A program made the position numbers and the translations under genes. A stretch of DNA of 64,000 nucleotides from Metellina segmentata. Taxonomy: Eukaryota > Arthropoda > Arachnida > Araneae > Tetragnathidae. The DNA lies in NCBI GenBank assembly GCA_947359465.1, contig OX375881.1, positions 30,421,742 to 30,485,741 on the forward strand, written 5' to 3'. This document shows positions 22,081 to 33,311 of the stretch, one piece after another; positions within the stretch are counted from its first letter, which is position 1, and the number at the start of each line of letters is the position of its first letter. Below the pieces are notes generated by a model that worked only from the letters and a program-made list of their open reading frames with translations, had not been told where the DNA came from and ran no database searches.

Positions 22081-22404
22081 GTTGAGAGAACAAGACACAA
22101 AATTGAAAGTAAAAATGAGATGGCAGGTGCACCCAGGTTTACCAAAGAAAGAATACTCAAGTTTTCGTTTGAAATTTGACTTTTCGTTTTGAAAGTGTAA
22201 TTCCGGTTTTAAAGTTTCTCGTAAAGAAATAAAACAACTCTTTCCACAAATCTCACAAAAACAGAAATAATTTATCTTATAAATGTTTCACACTGCACTA
22301 ACAAAAAGCATTTAGGAAGAATGTTACATAACCAAAATTCGCGAAACAGAACTTGAAAATTTGAACGCTACATTTAAGCAAAAAGAACTCCGTCTCGAAT
22401 GACC

Positions 22405-22590
22405 AAAATGTTTATACTTTAATTAACTGAGTTCTGTTTGTAAATTTAATGACACATTAAATATTACTTACATACTAATGGGGTATATTTTATTTCAAAC
22501 AGTCATCTCAGCTTACCGTTGATAGAAAAATTACAATGGCTGCTGCCGGTTACAGTAGAAAAGAAGTAAAAAAATAATTCGCACTGTAGG
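22405..22590. repeat. Second copy of the 18685-18910 repeat
   Basis: See the entry at 18685. It ends where the TIR element at 22608 begins. Confidence 0.6.
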
Positions 22591-22607
22591 GTCGTGGCAT
22601 CAGAAAC

Positions 22608-23480
22608 GGCTCAATCCCATGATAGTATTTTACACAAGTCCAACTTGATTGGCTAGTTTCACGGGCTTGGCTTCACTTGGATATCTCGCCAATCTGATTG
22701 TTGCAGTAACCATTTGATTTTGAATATGCGCGTTGTTTCGTAGAAATACAATACATACACTAGCGCCTCAGCGTACAGCGTAAGTGTCCGACAAGTTGAC
22801 TCTGATTTGCTCCTCATATATATGTTGTATGGTTGTTGTTAGTAGTATTTCTTGCCAACTTATAGTAAGGGTACTTATACTTTAAAGAGCTTATATTCGT
22901 GAAGCAGCGATGGCCTAATGGCTAAAGTCACCCACCTTCAGATTAGCGTCGACGGCAAAGGATGACTTCCCGAGTTCAAACCCAGCTGGCGGAAAAATTT
23001 TTAGATCCTCCAAATTATTTTTAAAAAATTCCAATTTAATTCCTTTTCATTCTAATTTACTTTTCCTAATTTTTAATACCCTTTTCATATTTTTCCAAGC
23101 TTCCGTTGATTTTACATAAATAATCTAAGAACCACTCCTGAACTCACTACCAGCTGATATTTTTCCGCCCCTCTGCCGTCCCCTTTGCTTTAGGATGATG
23201 GTGTCGTATCCACCGCTGGCTTAGGACCATTCTGATGTAACAAAAAGCATACATAAAACACTAACTTATATAATTATTAACTTATATAATAAAAGGATAC
23301 AATTTTCGGCTCCCACCTCTACCCACCCATAGCCATGGATCTGAAAAGAAAAGAAGAAAGAAAGGAAGAGATAAATCGCCAACAACTATAAACCTTGATG
23401 ACATACGTATCTAGGTCATGTGATCCGATTAGCCAATCAAGTTGGACTTGCGTAAAGTACTATCATGGGATTGAGGCGCC
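22608..23480. mobile_element. Composite TIR element with tRNA-like core
   Basis: Outer inverted ends of about 47 bp (22608-22654, 23431-23480; GGATTGAGGCGCC at the right) differ in sequence from those of the element at 2760 but share GCGCCTCA and ATTGGCT. Within it, 22765-23247 is an opposite-oriented copy of the right end and body of the 2760 element, including its tRNA-like stretch at about 22912-22985 (A box TGGCCTAATGG, B box GAGTTCAAACC). The left end of that inner copy is not found, so the structure is nested or chimeric. Confidence 0.65.
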
Positions 23481-23872
23481 TGTGTGGCCATCTGGAAAAA
23501 TAAACGTTTCCACAAGAAGGGAGTTGACAAGCCACGTGCGGTATTAACTAGGGATGCGACATTGACCGCAAAACATCGTTGTTAAAAATTAAAACATCGA
23601 TGTTTTTAAACATCGATGTTTTTAAACATCAGTGTATTTAAACTTTTCTCCCCATTTCTTAAGACTGGTTTAACAATCTCAAATATTAATGTTCGCCGGG
23701 GAAGGGGAGATTGAATTTGTCATTTGCCATGTTTTTTAATTTATAAGTAACACTCTTTTTAACCGTCAAAACAAAGTAAAAAAATTAATAAGAACATTTA
23801 ACAAATCTTTTATATACATATTACTTCACACATATATACTTATCCTTACAACTTGTAGTCTTCTCTCTCTTT

Positions 23873-23893
23873 CTGTGTGTGTGTGTGTGTGCA
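23873..23893 (+). repeat. (TG)n microsatellite
   Basis: About ten TG units. Confidence 0.8.
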
Positions 23894-23962
23894 TGACTTC
23901 CAACTAGAAGTGTTAACCACCATGATCGATGTAATCTTTTCAGTAGATTCTATTCTAAGAAA

Positions 23963-24293
23963 AGCCGACAAATTGGTCAGGTGGTTAAGGTGTTAGCCAC
24001 TAGATCGGAAGTTTCCTGGTTCAAATCCGGGTCAGTACATGGATGTTCGTAAGCGTATAGTGTAGAAGCGGCTGGTGCACCTTAAATCTGTCGTGACCGA
24101 AAGTCCTCACGCTGGGTTGGTGAGGAAGTTTGGGGAGTGGTGTGCCTACTCAGGTGTTGCCTCGTCATCTGACTGGTTCAAAATTACGTGGTGTTGTCCT
24201 CGAATCTTTCCCGTAGGGGATTGATCTCAGACTGTCGTCGATTAACCGTTGTGTTACTCTAGTACGACTTCAATTAAAAATTACCATATTAAC
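23963..24293 (+). repeat. Full-length tRNA-derived SINE with 11-bp target duplication
   Basis: This is the most complete copy. A tRNA-like head has an A box (TTGGTCAGGTGGTTAAGG) and B box (GGTTCAAATCC), followed by the family body (GTTGGTGAGGAAGTTTGGGG; CTCGTCATCTGACTGGTTC) and a 3' tail ending TTAAAAATTACC. Direct repeats ATTCTAAGAAA flank it at 23952-23962 and 24294-24304. Confidence 0.88.
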
Positions 24294-24304
24294 ATTCTAA
24301 GAAA

Positions 24305-24760
24305 GGATCAGTAAAATCTTTCCGAAGGATTGTAATGTAAGAAAACCGATTGAATCTTTCCGAAGTATTTTATTCTAAAGAAAATACCAATACAATATTT
24401 TAATGGTCAAGAGGTCATGGATTCTGCCAACTAAGATGTGGTTATTTATATGGTTTGGATCAAAAGCAATTCTACATAACTCGAAAATTCTGTGACCGAT
24501 TAGAGGTTAAATAACTTCAAGAACAATTTGTTTTATTTAATCAGGTAAGTGTTCCTTTGACATTATGTCGGAAGCCCTGAATGAAAATACGCTACTGGAA
24601 CGCCCTCTAAAAGTCTAATATAAAGTTGTATGGAGGGGAACGTAGGGTGGAAGACGACTTCAATTGTATATTTGGCTTGAAAGGACTATTTCGCTTTAGT
24701 CTAGTGATAATTTCGCCAATTCTTCAAATAGCCCGCAGTCCGATAGAAATCACTATATCT
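24305..24760. other. Intron sequence, no feature seen
   Basis: No recognisable repeat or coding signal. Confidence 0.4.
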
Positions 24761-24761
24761 A

Positions 24762-25178
24762 CACTGGCGTGAGAAAAGGAACTGTTTTCAATTGCTACTT
24801 TGCAGCGGTCACCTAGATGCGGGGAAAAGATACAGAAGGCGCATCGTGAGTTGATGAACCCATGAGTAATAATGAGAACAGAAGCGAACAGTAAAAGAAG
24901 TCTTTGAACTAAAGAAGTGAACTTGTGAAGATCCACTGCGTGCCATAAGATAGAAGGGCAACAGAAGGGCTTTGAACCACGTTTGCTTACAAATAATAGG
25001 GTTGAACATCATTTCTCGTGATAGCAGAGCCCATTCGCATGCTAGAGCTTCTGACGTCACGATTCCAAAAATTTGAATATGCATCTTCTAATGAATATCC
25101 TGGATGATGTAAATAATCATAACCCGTTTCGTTTAATTTTGTGTGACTGTAACCTTCCTGAAGTTTTGTACGCCAGTG
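24762..25178. mobile_element. 417-bp Tc1/mariner-type MITE
   Basis: Inverted ends CACTGGCGT ... ACGCCAGTG flanked by TA on both sides (24760-24761 and 25179-25180). The frames inside match no transposase. Its right end is only 100 bp from the CBM14 exon at 25278. Confidence 0.65.
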
Positions 25179-25277
25179 TATAAAGTTTGTTTTAGACGAC
25201 ACATAGTGTATTCTTAACATAATTTTTATGTGATCCTCATGGATATTTTATGTATTTTAAAAAATAAGTAGGCTTAC

Positions 25278-25475
25278 TCAGTGGAAAAATCAATTCCCCT
25301 TCGGTTGAGTGATAGCAGATGGCTTCATACCAAGGGACACATATTTTCTTTTTACTATCAAAAGTCTTTCCTTCGGGACACTCTTTGGGTGTTGGTTTGG
25401 AGTTTTTACAGTCGATATATTTCTTACAGTCCATTGAAACAGAAAAATTCCCATTTTTTTCAGGGCATTTGTAAG
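25278..25475 (-). CDS. CBM14 (peritrophin-A) domain 2 exon
   Basis: 198 nt, phase 1 at both ends (acceptor GCCTTACAG, donor CTGA|GTAAGC). It encodes YKCPEKNGNFSVSMDCKKYI then DCKNSKPTPKECPEGKTFDS and KICVPWYEAICYHS: all six cysteines and the aromatic KKY turn. A short linker EGELIFPL follows. It has the same length as the exon at 29032 and is closely similar, a clear tandem exon duplication. Confidence 0.93.
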
Positions 25476-25810
25476 CTGTAAGGCAACAAATGTATTCAAA
25501 GTCACACTATATAAACAAGTAAGAGTTTCGGATGCAATAATTAAGCATTGGAAAAGGAGTGTAATAATTTAGTTTACACGCAATAAGAAAAAGCATGTTA
25601 AGGCAGTTTTAATTGCCCAAACACATCGGCCGGCAAACAGCGGCTCTTTAACTACTTGAACCCGGTTCTGCCAAGAATCGATTTCGACTAAATGCTGGTA
25701 AACTGTAAACATCTCGCCGGTGATACGAGAAAGAAAGCAGTTGAGGGACTTTAGAAGAGTCATGAAAATAACATTCTGTATTGAATTATTAGGTGCAATC
25801 TTCCTACAAC
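25476..25810. other. Intron sequence flanking a hAT pseudogene
   Basis: The small frames here match no family. The left end of the hAT element may lie in this stretch but I could not find its terminal repeat. Confidence 0.35.
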
Positions 25811-25814
25811 GTTA

Positions 25815-27259
25815 ATATTGCAAGCTTTATTGTCAGTCAAGAGAGGCAATCCGTACATAGACGGTGAATACATTAAAAGTTGTTTTATAAATGCATCCGA
25901 AGAACTATTCCGGGATTTTAATAAAAAGGCAGAAATTCTTAAAACTAAAGAGTTACCATTTTATGCTAAAACAGTAAAAGACAGAAAATTCAAAATGTCT
26001 TCGAATATAACCAATCAGCTAATCAAAGATCTTAAATGGTTTCACAGCTTTTTCAATACCTGCTGACGAATCTTGTGACACAAATGACGCAGCGCAAGTT
26101 TCACTTTTTGTTCGATTTATTTCGTTTTCGGGTCCTAAAGAACTTTTAGGATAATTGCCACTGAAAGATAAAACACGTGGCGAGAATATTACAAATGCTG
26201 TCATTGTATACATGGAGAAACACATTCCACTCTATAAAATTGTTTCAATATCAACAAATGGGGCAGAAAGTAAGACCAAAGTGAGAAAAGGTTTGGTTTT
26301 TATTTTGAAGGAAGAAATTATATATAATCACTAGATACTTGTTTACCATTACATCATTTATCAAGTAACGCTTTGTGCGCAGACATTTCCAGAAGAAATT
26401 TGTAATGCTATGGAATTGGTGACCAAGATAGTCAACATAATAGTAGCTAAATCTCTTTATCATCGCCAATTTAAATAATTTTTAGTTGAAACGGAGAGTG
26501 AATATGCAGATCTACTGCATAAGGTACGTTGGCTTTGAAGAGGAAACGTTTTAAGATTTATCGCTTCCTTATTACTTGACATTGGGAAGACAAATTATTC
26601 CTTTTTGCTCAAGATTTTGAAAGAGAAGCATTAATTCATATTCCAAGCCTGCTGAAACATCGCCAAGAAAAAAAACTCGGTAATTGACATTTACTTTTAC
26701 AAAACAACAATTTTAAATATGAGGGAAATTTTTCTACGGTGGTTTCAGGGAATTCAGAAATAGCATAGCGACGTTAGCCTTTGTTAAATAACCTCTCGTG
26801 TTGACGTAACAGAATTGAATTATTCTCCCTGTAATATTGACATTGCCGCTTTTGAAATGCAATTACTGGAGCTTAAAAAATTATGGAGCTTCAAATTTGA
26901 ACGCCTTAATGATGACATGGAAAAATTAGAGAAAAATAAATGTGATCTTAGTTCAACGGAAAATAGGTCTGCTTTGAAAGGCCCGGAGAAGGCAGACGCA
27001 TGATAATTTTCAACACCTGGAATAGTATTTCTGACTCATATAATCAGTTAAAAAAAACTAGCATTGCTGTTCTACATATTCATGCGAATATACATATTCA
27101 TGTGAACAATCTTTTTCAAGCATGAACCTTATCAAAAGTAAATTGAGAAATCGTCTTATTGACGAGAATCTGGAATCCTGCTTAAAATTAAAAACAATGA
27201 CATGCAAACTCAACTTATCCAAACTTTCCAAGGAAATACAAGGTGATTGTTCACATTAA
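25815..27259 (+). pseudogene. hAT-superfamily transposase pseudogene (ZBED/GTF2IRD2-like group)
   Basis: Pieces in shifting frames follow the expected order: DGEYIKSCFINASEELF, ELPFYAKTVKDRKFKMSSNI, DESCDTNDAAQVSLFVRF, LPLKDKTRGENITNAV, IVSISTNGAESKT, then VETESEYADLLHKVRWL, IAAFEMQLLELKKLW, and the C-terminal dimerisation part SCEQSFSSMNLIKSKLRNR and LIDENLESCLKLK, ending in TAA at 27257. Several frameshifts and stops make it non-functional. It lies within an intron of the Kunitz/CBM14 gene on the opposite strand. Confidence 0.85.
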
Positions 27260-29031
27260 ATGCTTGTTTTGTCATATTTTAATGTAAAAAATATTTTTTT
27301 AAATAATAATAATATTATTATTAAATCTGGTTTTATTTAATGTTTGTAGCTAGTTTAAACCGACTTCTAAAAACATTGCTCTTGAAAAGAAATTTGGCTC
27401 TAAAAAAATCTTAATCGTTGCACTGCTGAACTTAGGCTCTTTTGACTAATGAATTCACCGACCACTGCCAATACCTCCTAGAGATAAGCCCTAACATAAC
27501 AGGAGTGCGCAAATGTGAAAAAAAAAATTTTTCGTTTAAATAGTACCATGAATTATTAACGTTATTTACTCTACGTTTACTACCTCAAAAATAATAAAAA
27601 ATAATAGATACTAAAAAAGATATAATTCATCGTTACATATGATATTCTTTAGTACAAAATGTTTTCAATTTTTCAAGCAAACTACGTTGAACTTAATAGG
27701 GTGAAAATTTATCGACGCTGAGATAGTACAAAATTCTCATACATGGGAATACTTAACAGTGCTGCACAAACGTTTACTTATGAATTACCTTTTTTAAACA
27801 TATGAGAGTTCACTGAAGAAAGACAAGAAAATCATCAAGAACAAACAGGGCAATAACAAAACTCGTGCTTATTATAGATTATGTTACTTTATATTCTACA
27901 TACCCATTCCATGTAATTGCGTCGGTAGAAATTAAAACTTTATACTTTCGATTAGAAGTAAATTTTTCTTTATGTAATTCTTATATATATTTGACAAGTT
28001 ATGGGTTCAAAAGAGAGAAATAAATACAGGGTAGATCACAATAATAGATCTCGAATCCGCGATAAAGTATTTTGTAAGGGATTTGTTTACATTACCACCA
28101 GGGCTCGAAATAAGTCGAGGCAACCACAGCAAATGTCGTGAGCTTAGCTTTCGCCGCGACGATCAACGGTTTTCACGGAGAGTTTTGTTGCGAGTATTTG
28201 AAACTGAATGTTTCGTTATTTCTCTTTCCAACACCAGCTATTAAAAAAAAACTTAAGAACAAAAAACTATGTGACCTTAATGAGGATGGTCCTTCGCTTT
28301 CAGATTTTAAGGCTGATCGAGCAGTTCATAAATGGTTTCGTGCATGTGATCTCAAACCTTGCTGTTATCTATGTAGTTATGAAACAACTGCAATTTTCTC
28401 TAGCCTAATTATTGACAGATTTCTTTATAAACTATATAATAAGGAAATAAACGTGTGCCTACTATAACTTATTTGAGTGTGCAGCAATGAAGCATGCTGA
28501 CACGGCTGACTAACACTTAAATTGAATTTATTTACATACGTCACATACCACTGAAATTACAAGACTTTCACACACAAAGAATACAAGGAAAAGTCAAGGA
28601 CAAGGACGTGTTAACTATCACATACTACAGCCTAGCTGCTGCTTGCTCCAGGGTTGGAGTTACACTGCGAGAGTTTTTGTCAGTCCTTTAGGGGGCGTTG
28701 TTGGTTCCTTAATAAGTGTTTAATTTTATCACAGATGGATTTTTAGGTTTTATATGAAATTACAGAAAACTTACAAGTATTTTTTCTACTAATTGCATTA
28801 TTCATTCAATTGTTTTAAAGTTTAGAGAAGCATTTGCAACTGCAATTTTCCGTTATTACGGAAAATTTTGGTTTCGCCTTGAACTGAGTAGTGTTTGCTG
28901 TCAGCTTATAATAGCTCACAGCAATATTTGCTGCCAGTTTCAAAATCTTATTTCGAGACCTGGTTACCACCAGTCCCCTAATATAGTTAATAGACTGGCT
29001 CAAAATCATGTGCGTGTATGAGTGAACTTAC
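27260..29031. other. AT-rich intron sequence with one unassigned frame
   Basis: A plus-strand frame at 28138-28467 (with DFKADRAVHKWFRACDLKPC) has coding-like composition but matches nothing I know. The rest is AT-rich spacer. Confidence 0.35.
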
Positions 29032-29229
29032 TTGGAGGGATATTTAATTCCACATCAGTTGAGTGATAGCAGGTGGCTTCGTTCCACGGAACACATATTT
29101 TCGCTTTGCTGTCGAAAAGCTGTCCTACCGGACACTGTTTGGGTATAGGTTTGTAGTCTTTACATTCGAAGTATCTCGCACAATCCATTAAATTAGCAAA
29201 ATTCCCATTCTTCTGAGGGCATTTGAATA
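29032..29229 (-). CDS. CBM14 (peritrophin-A) domain 1 exon
   Basis: 198 nt, phase 1 at both ends (acceptor AATTTCCAG, donor CCAA|GTAAGT). It encodes FKCPQKNGNFANLMDCARYF then ECKDYKPIPKQCPVGQLFDS and KICVPWNEATCYHS: a complete six-cysteine chitin-binding domain, with linker TDVELNIPP. It is the first of three near-identical domains in tandem. Confidence 0.93.
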
Positions 29230-29317
29230 CTGGAAATTATCAAACAAATATAATGTACTCAAGGTCAAATCATATGGATAGATAAAAAAAAGAATAAAAT
29301 TGTTACAACTATTATAA

Positions 29318-29415
29318 ACACTCTTTGGGTGTAGGTTTAGTGTCTTCTCTTTGGAAGTATTTCGTACAGTCCGTTGGGAAAGAGAAATTTCCATTCCTCC
29401 GGGGACATTTCAATG
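29318..29415 (-). pseudogene. Truncated duplicate of a CBM14 exon
   Basis: After a good acceptor (GATTTATAG) the sequence gives LKCPRRNGNFSFPTDCTKYF then QREDTKPTPKEC and stops at TTA TAA. The third domain cysteine is lost (QRED instead of xCKD) and the second half, with three cysteines and the donor, is missing. The intron sequence upstream (ATAATGTACTCAAGGTCA at about 29250 and 29437) is duplicated with it, so this is a failed tandem exon duplication. Confidence 0.85.
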
Positions 29416-29514
29416 CTATAAATCAGTAAACATTTAAAATATAATGTACTCAAGGTCACATGAAATGGATAAAAAAAAAAGAGTTGCGATTGCAACAACT
29501 ATTAGAAACTGTCA

Positions 29515-30960
29515 CACAAGTGCACGGAATGCTGCCATAAAACAATAGTTACAATTTATTGGTCAAATTTCATTACATCTCCCTCAAAGTAATCTCCTCC
29601 AATTTCAATGCACTTGTGTCAACGTTTTTTCCAATGCTCTAAACATAAAAACATGCCTTAAAGTCGTTTTTGTGAAACCTCTTCAGGGTTCGCATTCAAT
29701 TTTCTTTTATTGTTGTAATGGACTCAAAACGGGGACCACGAAGAGGGAGTTTCACCTTTGAAAATAAGAAAAAGTCACACTATGCCATATCAGGTGAAGC
29801 TTGTGGAGCAGTATTTGTTGAGTGTTTAGCCAAAAAATTACCACTAATTATGGCTTTGTGAGAAGGCTCATTATCGTCATGCAAAACCCATGAGTTATCT
29901 CCCCACAATTCAGGTCGTTTTCGACTTGTAGTTTCGACGAATGATATAGGAGCTTGTTCAATATTGTTATCTATATATATAATTCTCTTACGTGGCACGC
30001 AAAAAAGACGTTATTTGTTATCACGTTTTGGCAACATTGTACGATTGTTGTTTACCACAAAGCCTCGCGCCTCGATTGAATTTATAGCGTTATCGGATGA
30101 AATTTTATTGAAAAAAAAATGAATTTTCGTCGAGTTGCTATTGCAGTTTATAATAAGAAAACGAAGAAAGCGGTGGATCATTTCAGGGCCATTTAAAAAC
30201 AGTCCTTTTCAGGGGTAACAATTATATTTCAACAAAACGCTTGCACTATAACTTTCAACAACAAACTCAATGAAAAAGTGTGGGTGAGTCGAGAGTGCTG
30301 GAAATGTACACACAAACAACATGCTGGGTATTCAATTTCCAAAGCAGCACTCACATTTCGACTCAAAAATTTCATTTGAATTCTGATTCCAGGGTACTGT
30401 ATATTTACTTTCTGTAATACAGCAAAATTAGATTTGAAAAAGATTTTTTGGAACATCATATTTTGTAAACAATTCTTTCTGCTAGGACACATGTCTTCAT
30501 TAATGCGAGCGAAGCGAGTATAGGTTCGCGCAGCGAACCTATGAGGATTGCGAAGCAATCCTCCGGGGGTTGGCGAGCTTTAGCGAGCAGGGGGCGGGCC
30601 CCCTAGTTATGTATATTAAACGACGATCACTAAGCAGCAATTCTCTGACCTGATTGACATGTTGATCATTAGTCGAAGTGGATGGTCTACCAGATCGTGA
30701 ATCATCTACGACGGATTCTCTATACCTTCTTTAAACATTTTAAACCATATAAATACTGTTGTTTTTGATAAATTGTTGTATGTAAAAACTTTTTTCAACA
30801 TTTCAAATGTGTTTGTAGCAGAAATTCCCTTGCGGAAACAAAATTTAATATATCTTCTTTGCTCAGTTACATTGGACATTTTGGAAAATCGATGAAGTAA
30901 AATTTCTTCTCTTATTAAAAACAAATTTATTTTCATACGATAAAATTAAATAAATCCCTG
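29515..30960 (-). mobile_element. mariner element, internally deleted, split by a Helitron
   Basis: The minus strand gives the N-terminal helix-turn-helix part (MSNVTEQRRYIKFCFRKGIS at 30880 down; then GRPSTSTNDQHVNQVRELLL after a frameshift) and, beyond the Helitron, the C-terminal catalytic part (ELWGDNSWVLHDDNEPSHKA; SPDMA-stop-CDFFLFSKVKLPLRG). The central part with the first catalytic Asp is absent. Limits are approximate. Confidence 0.8.
29970..30606 (+). mobile_element. Non-autonomous Helitron, complete (637 bp)
   Basis: It starts TCTATATATATAATTC after a host A and ends GGGGGCGGGCCCC then CTAG before a host T: the TC start, CTAG end, terminal hairpin and A|T insertion rule of Helitrons. 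No coding capacity. It lies in the mariner transposase. A near-identical copy in reverse orientation is at 41820-42466. Confidence 0.85.
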
Positions 30961-31371
30961 ATTGCCGTTACATGTTTATATAAGTCGTAAAAATATTTCA
31001 TCAAAGTTTGTATACGATATCTACTGTATATGTATTTTAAAGGTAGCATGTCGGATACGTTTTGATCACAGTAGTAGTTAATTCCGTTAATATTGTATGC
31101 GATATCCATAGACACCAAACCATATGTTTATTAACTTTTAAAATATGAAGATGATGGGAAAGAATCAAGATTTGCAAATCGGTTAGAAATCATAAATGTA
31201 CCCTAAAATTATTTGAATAAAACATGAGGAATGTAATTAAGTGAATAATTAATTTCTTTTGTGGAACTTTAATAAAATTTCTTTTCTATTAACTGTAGTA
31301 AATCCAATCGTTGCAGTGGAATAATTATAAGCGAGACCATTTTTGTTATATTAATGCATACATCCTATCAG
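30961..31371. other. Intron spacer
   Basis: AT-rich, no feature seen apart from the 12-bp target duplication of the next SINE at its end (31360-31371). Confidence 0.4.
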
Positions 31372-31665
31372 GTAGGTAGTATAATTAACATCGCACTTGA
31401 GAAACACAACGGGCTATTGGTGACGGTCCGGGATCAATCTTGAAAGGGACGATAAAAGGGTAACATTGACAAGAACACACCCCTGAGCTTACGCCCTACT
31501 CTCAAAACTTCCATACCACGCCAACGTTGGGACATTTGAGGCCATGACAGATTTTACGTGCACCAGCCCCCATGTACAAAACGATCTATGACTGCACCAA
31601 GTCCCGAATTTGGAACCCTCTGGTTTCTAATACGCTACTCTCCGAACCGGGCTACTGTGGTCCCT
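31372..31665 (-). repeat. tRNA-derived SINE with 12-bp target duplication
   Basis: Reverse-oriented copy with tail, body and inverted tRNA head (CCGGGCTACTGTGG at the right). Flanked by ACATCCTATCAG (31360-31371) and ACATCCTGTCAG (31666-31677), one mismatch. Confidence 0.85.
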
Positions 31666-31677
31666 ACATCCTGTCAG

Positions 31678-32443
31678 ATACGACATAAAGTACAAATTTT
31701 TATCTTATGTAATGAGACTTGGCTTTTTACTACTTTTAAACTTCAAATTTGCGAACTTTTATATTTAATGTATTCACGTACGGTACTCCTTTTATATGTT
31801 CTGCTAGTTGGTAGATCACCCATGTAACATACATGGAATCTTTTACCGCGAATCTTAAAACACACCTATAATATTCACAAATTATGAACTGACACTAGAC
31901 AAAAACTTACACAATTCCTGCAATAATGCGAACTGTGTTCTACTTTCCACTCGAAGATCACTCGATGAATTTTAAACAGACCATTAAATTATTCTGCTGC
32001 ATTCAGAACTTTCTACATCTAAGTTCATAAATATGTTTTATTTATTATACAGGAATGTGTAAAGAAATTGTTGTGCGAAAATAGATGAGAAAAAGAGATG
32101 AGCGAACCATAGAAATTCAAATATGCCCTATTTTTATATTCTATTATCGTATCTACTGAAGTATTTACGAGACCAATGAAAGCATAATTGCTGAGCGTGT
32201 GACTTTTACCATAAGATGCATAGATATCAGTCAAAAGTTACTGAAGTCACTAAAAAAATTCCTCAGAGAATTTCAGTATATTTCTACAAACTGTCAAAAA
32301 TTCAGTCGAATCTGGGATTTCTTACAGATTTAAATTTCTGAGTTTTAGAAAAGTATGCAAATTTTGTAAAAAACGGATCATAACTTCAAAATTGTGTTTT
32401 GAATTGTCCCCTTAAAAAGCGTTTGTTGTAACTTGAATATATA
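31678..32443. other. Intron spacer
   Basis: No gene or repeat recognised. Confidence 0.4.
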
Positions 32444-32445
32444 TA

Positions 32446-33309
32446 CACAGTCCAGTCACATTAATGTGACCACCACCTACTTTCGACGTCAACGTGAAAT
32501 AACCAATCACAAAAGGTAGGTGGCAGCACATTGCAATGGAGTGTATATAAAGGATGTCCTAGGGCATCGGAAAGCATTTCAATCGTTGGCGTAATGCAGA
32601 AACGTAGAGATTTATCCGACGTCCAAAAGGGCATGATTATTGGCTTGCGGGCCAAGGGTGGAAGCATTTCGGAAACGGTTAATTTTGTGAACTGTTCGCG
32701 TGCAGCCGTGGCAAAAGTATATCGTGCATGGCAAAATGGCGGCACATGTGGTGCACCACGGGCTATAGATGACAGAGGCGAACGAAGGCTACGGAGATGC
32801 GTTCGGGCGAATAGACGTGTAACTGTTGAGCAACTGACCGCCCAGATGAACCAAGGGGCTACCAAGAGTGTATCCTCAACAACGGTTCAGCGAACGTTGC
32901 TGCGCATGAGCCTCCGCAGCAGACGCCTGGTTAATGCACCTATGCTGACTGCTGTTCATCGGCGACTAAGGCTGGAATTTGCACGCCAGTACCACAACTG
33001 GACGTCCACAGAGTGGCGACAGGTGGCTTTTTCCGATGAATCACGTTTTATGCTCCATCGGACAGATGGACGTTGGCATATACGGCGTGAAACGTCTGAA
33101 AACAAACACCCTGCAACAATTGCCATGGATCCTCAACCGCGTAATCTAGCGCAGCTGGCCACGACACTGGAGTCGGCATGGCTCAACATCCCAGTGAACA
33201 CCTTCAGAAACATTTGACTCTCTTCCTGCACGTCTCGTAGCGGTTCGCTCTGCCAAAGGTGGTTATTCTGGCTTTTGACAGGTGGTCACATTAATGTGAC
33301 TTGACTGTG
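32446..33309 (+). mobile_element. Tc1-type element, internal deletion, TA flanks
   Basis: Inverted ends of about 30 bp (CACAGTCCAGTCACATTAAT at left, ATTAATGTGACTTGACTGTG at right) next to TA at 32444-32445 and 33310-33311. At 864 bp it is roughly half the length of a full Tc1 element. Confidence 0.88.
32594..33217 (+). CDS. Truncated Tc1 transposase (DNA-binding half retained)
   Basis: From the ATG at 32594 (MQKRRDLSDVQKGMIIGLRA) a 207-codon frame covers both helix-turn-helix subdomains (ISETVNFVNCSRAAVAKVYR; RRLRRCVRANRRVTVEQL) and the first catalytic motif FSDESRF. It then jumps from SENKHPATIA to AMDPQPRNLAQLATTLES, so the second and third catalytic acidic residues are deleted while the frame stays open. 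It could still bind its own ends but cannot catalyse transposition. A longer in-frame start at 32531 is less like the family. Confidence 0.75.
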   Translation: MQKRRDLSDVQKGMIIGLRAKGGSISETVNFVNCSRAAVAKVYRAWQNGGTCGAPRAIDDRGERRLRRCVRANRRVTVEQLTAQMNQGATKSVSSTTVQRTLLRMSLRSRRLVNAPMLTAVHRRLRLEFARQYHNWTSTEWRQVAFSDESRFMLHRTDGRWHIRRETSENKHPATIAMDPQPRNLAQLATTLESAWLNIPVNTFRNI

Positions 33310-33311
33310 TA

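Noticed and set aside
22912..22985. Second tRNA-like sequence (and its counterpart at 3180-3260)
   Set aside because: It lies inside a TIR element in both copies and lacks a proper acceptor stem, so I call it part of the element.
23963..24045. tRNA gene-like sequence with A and B boxes
   Set aside because: It is the head of a SINE with body, tail and target duplication; it does not give a full cloverleaf.
28138..28467. 109-codon plus-strand frame
   Set aside because: Composition is somewhat coding-like, but I cannot match it to any family and it has no splice or polyA context that convinces.
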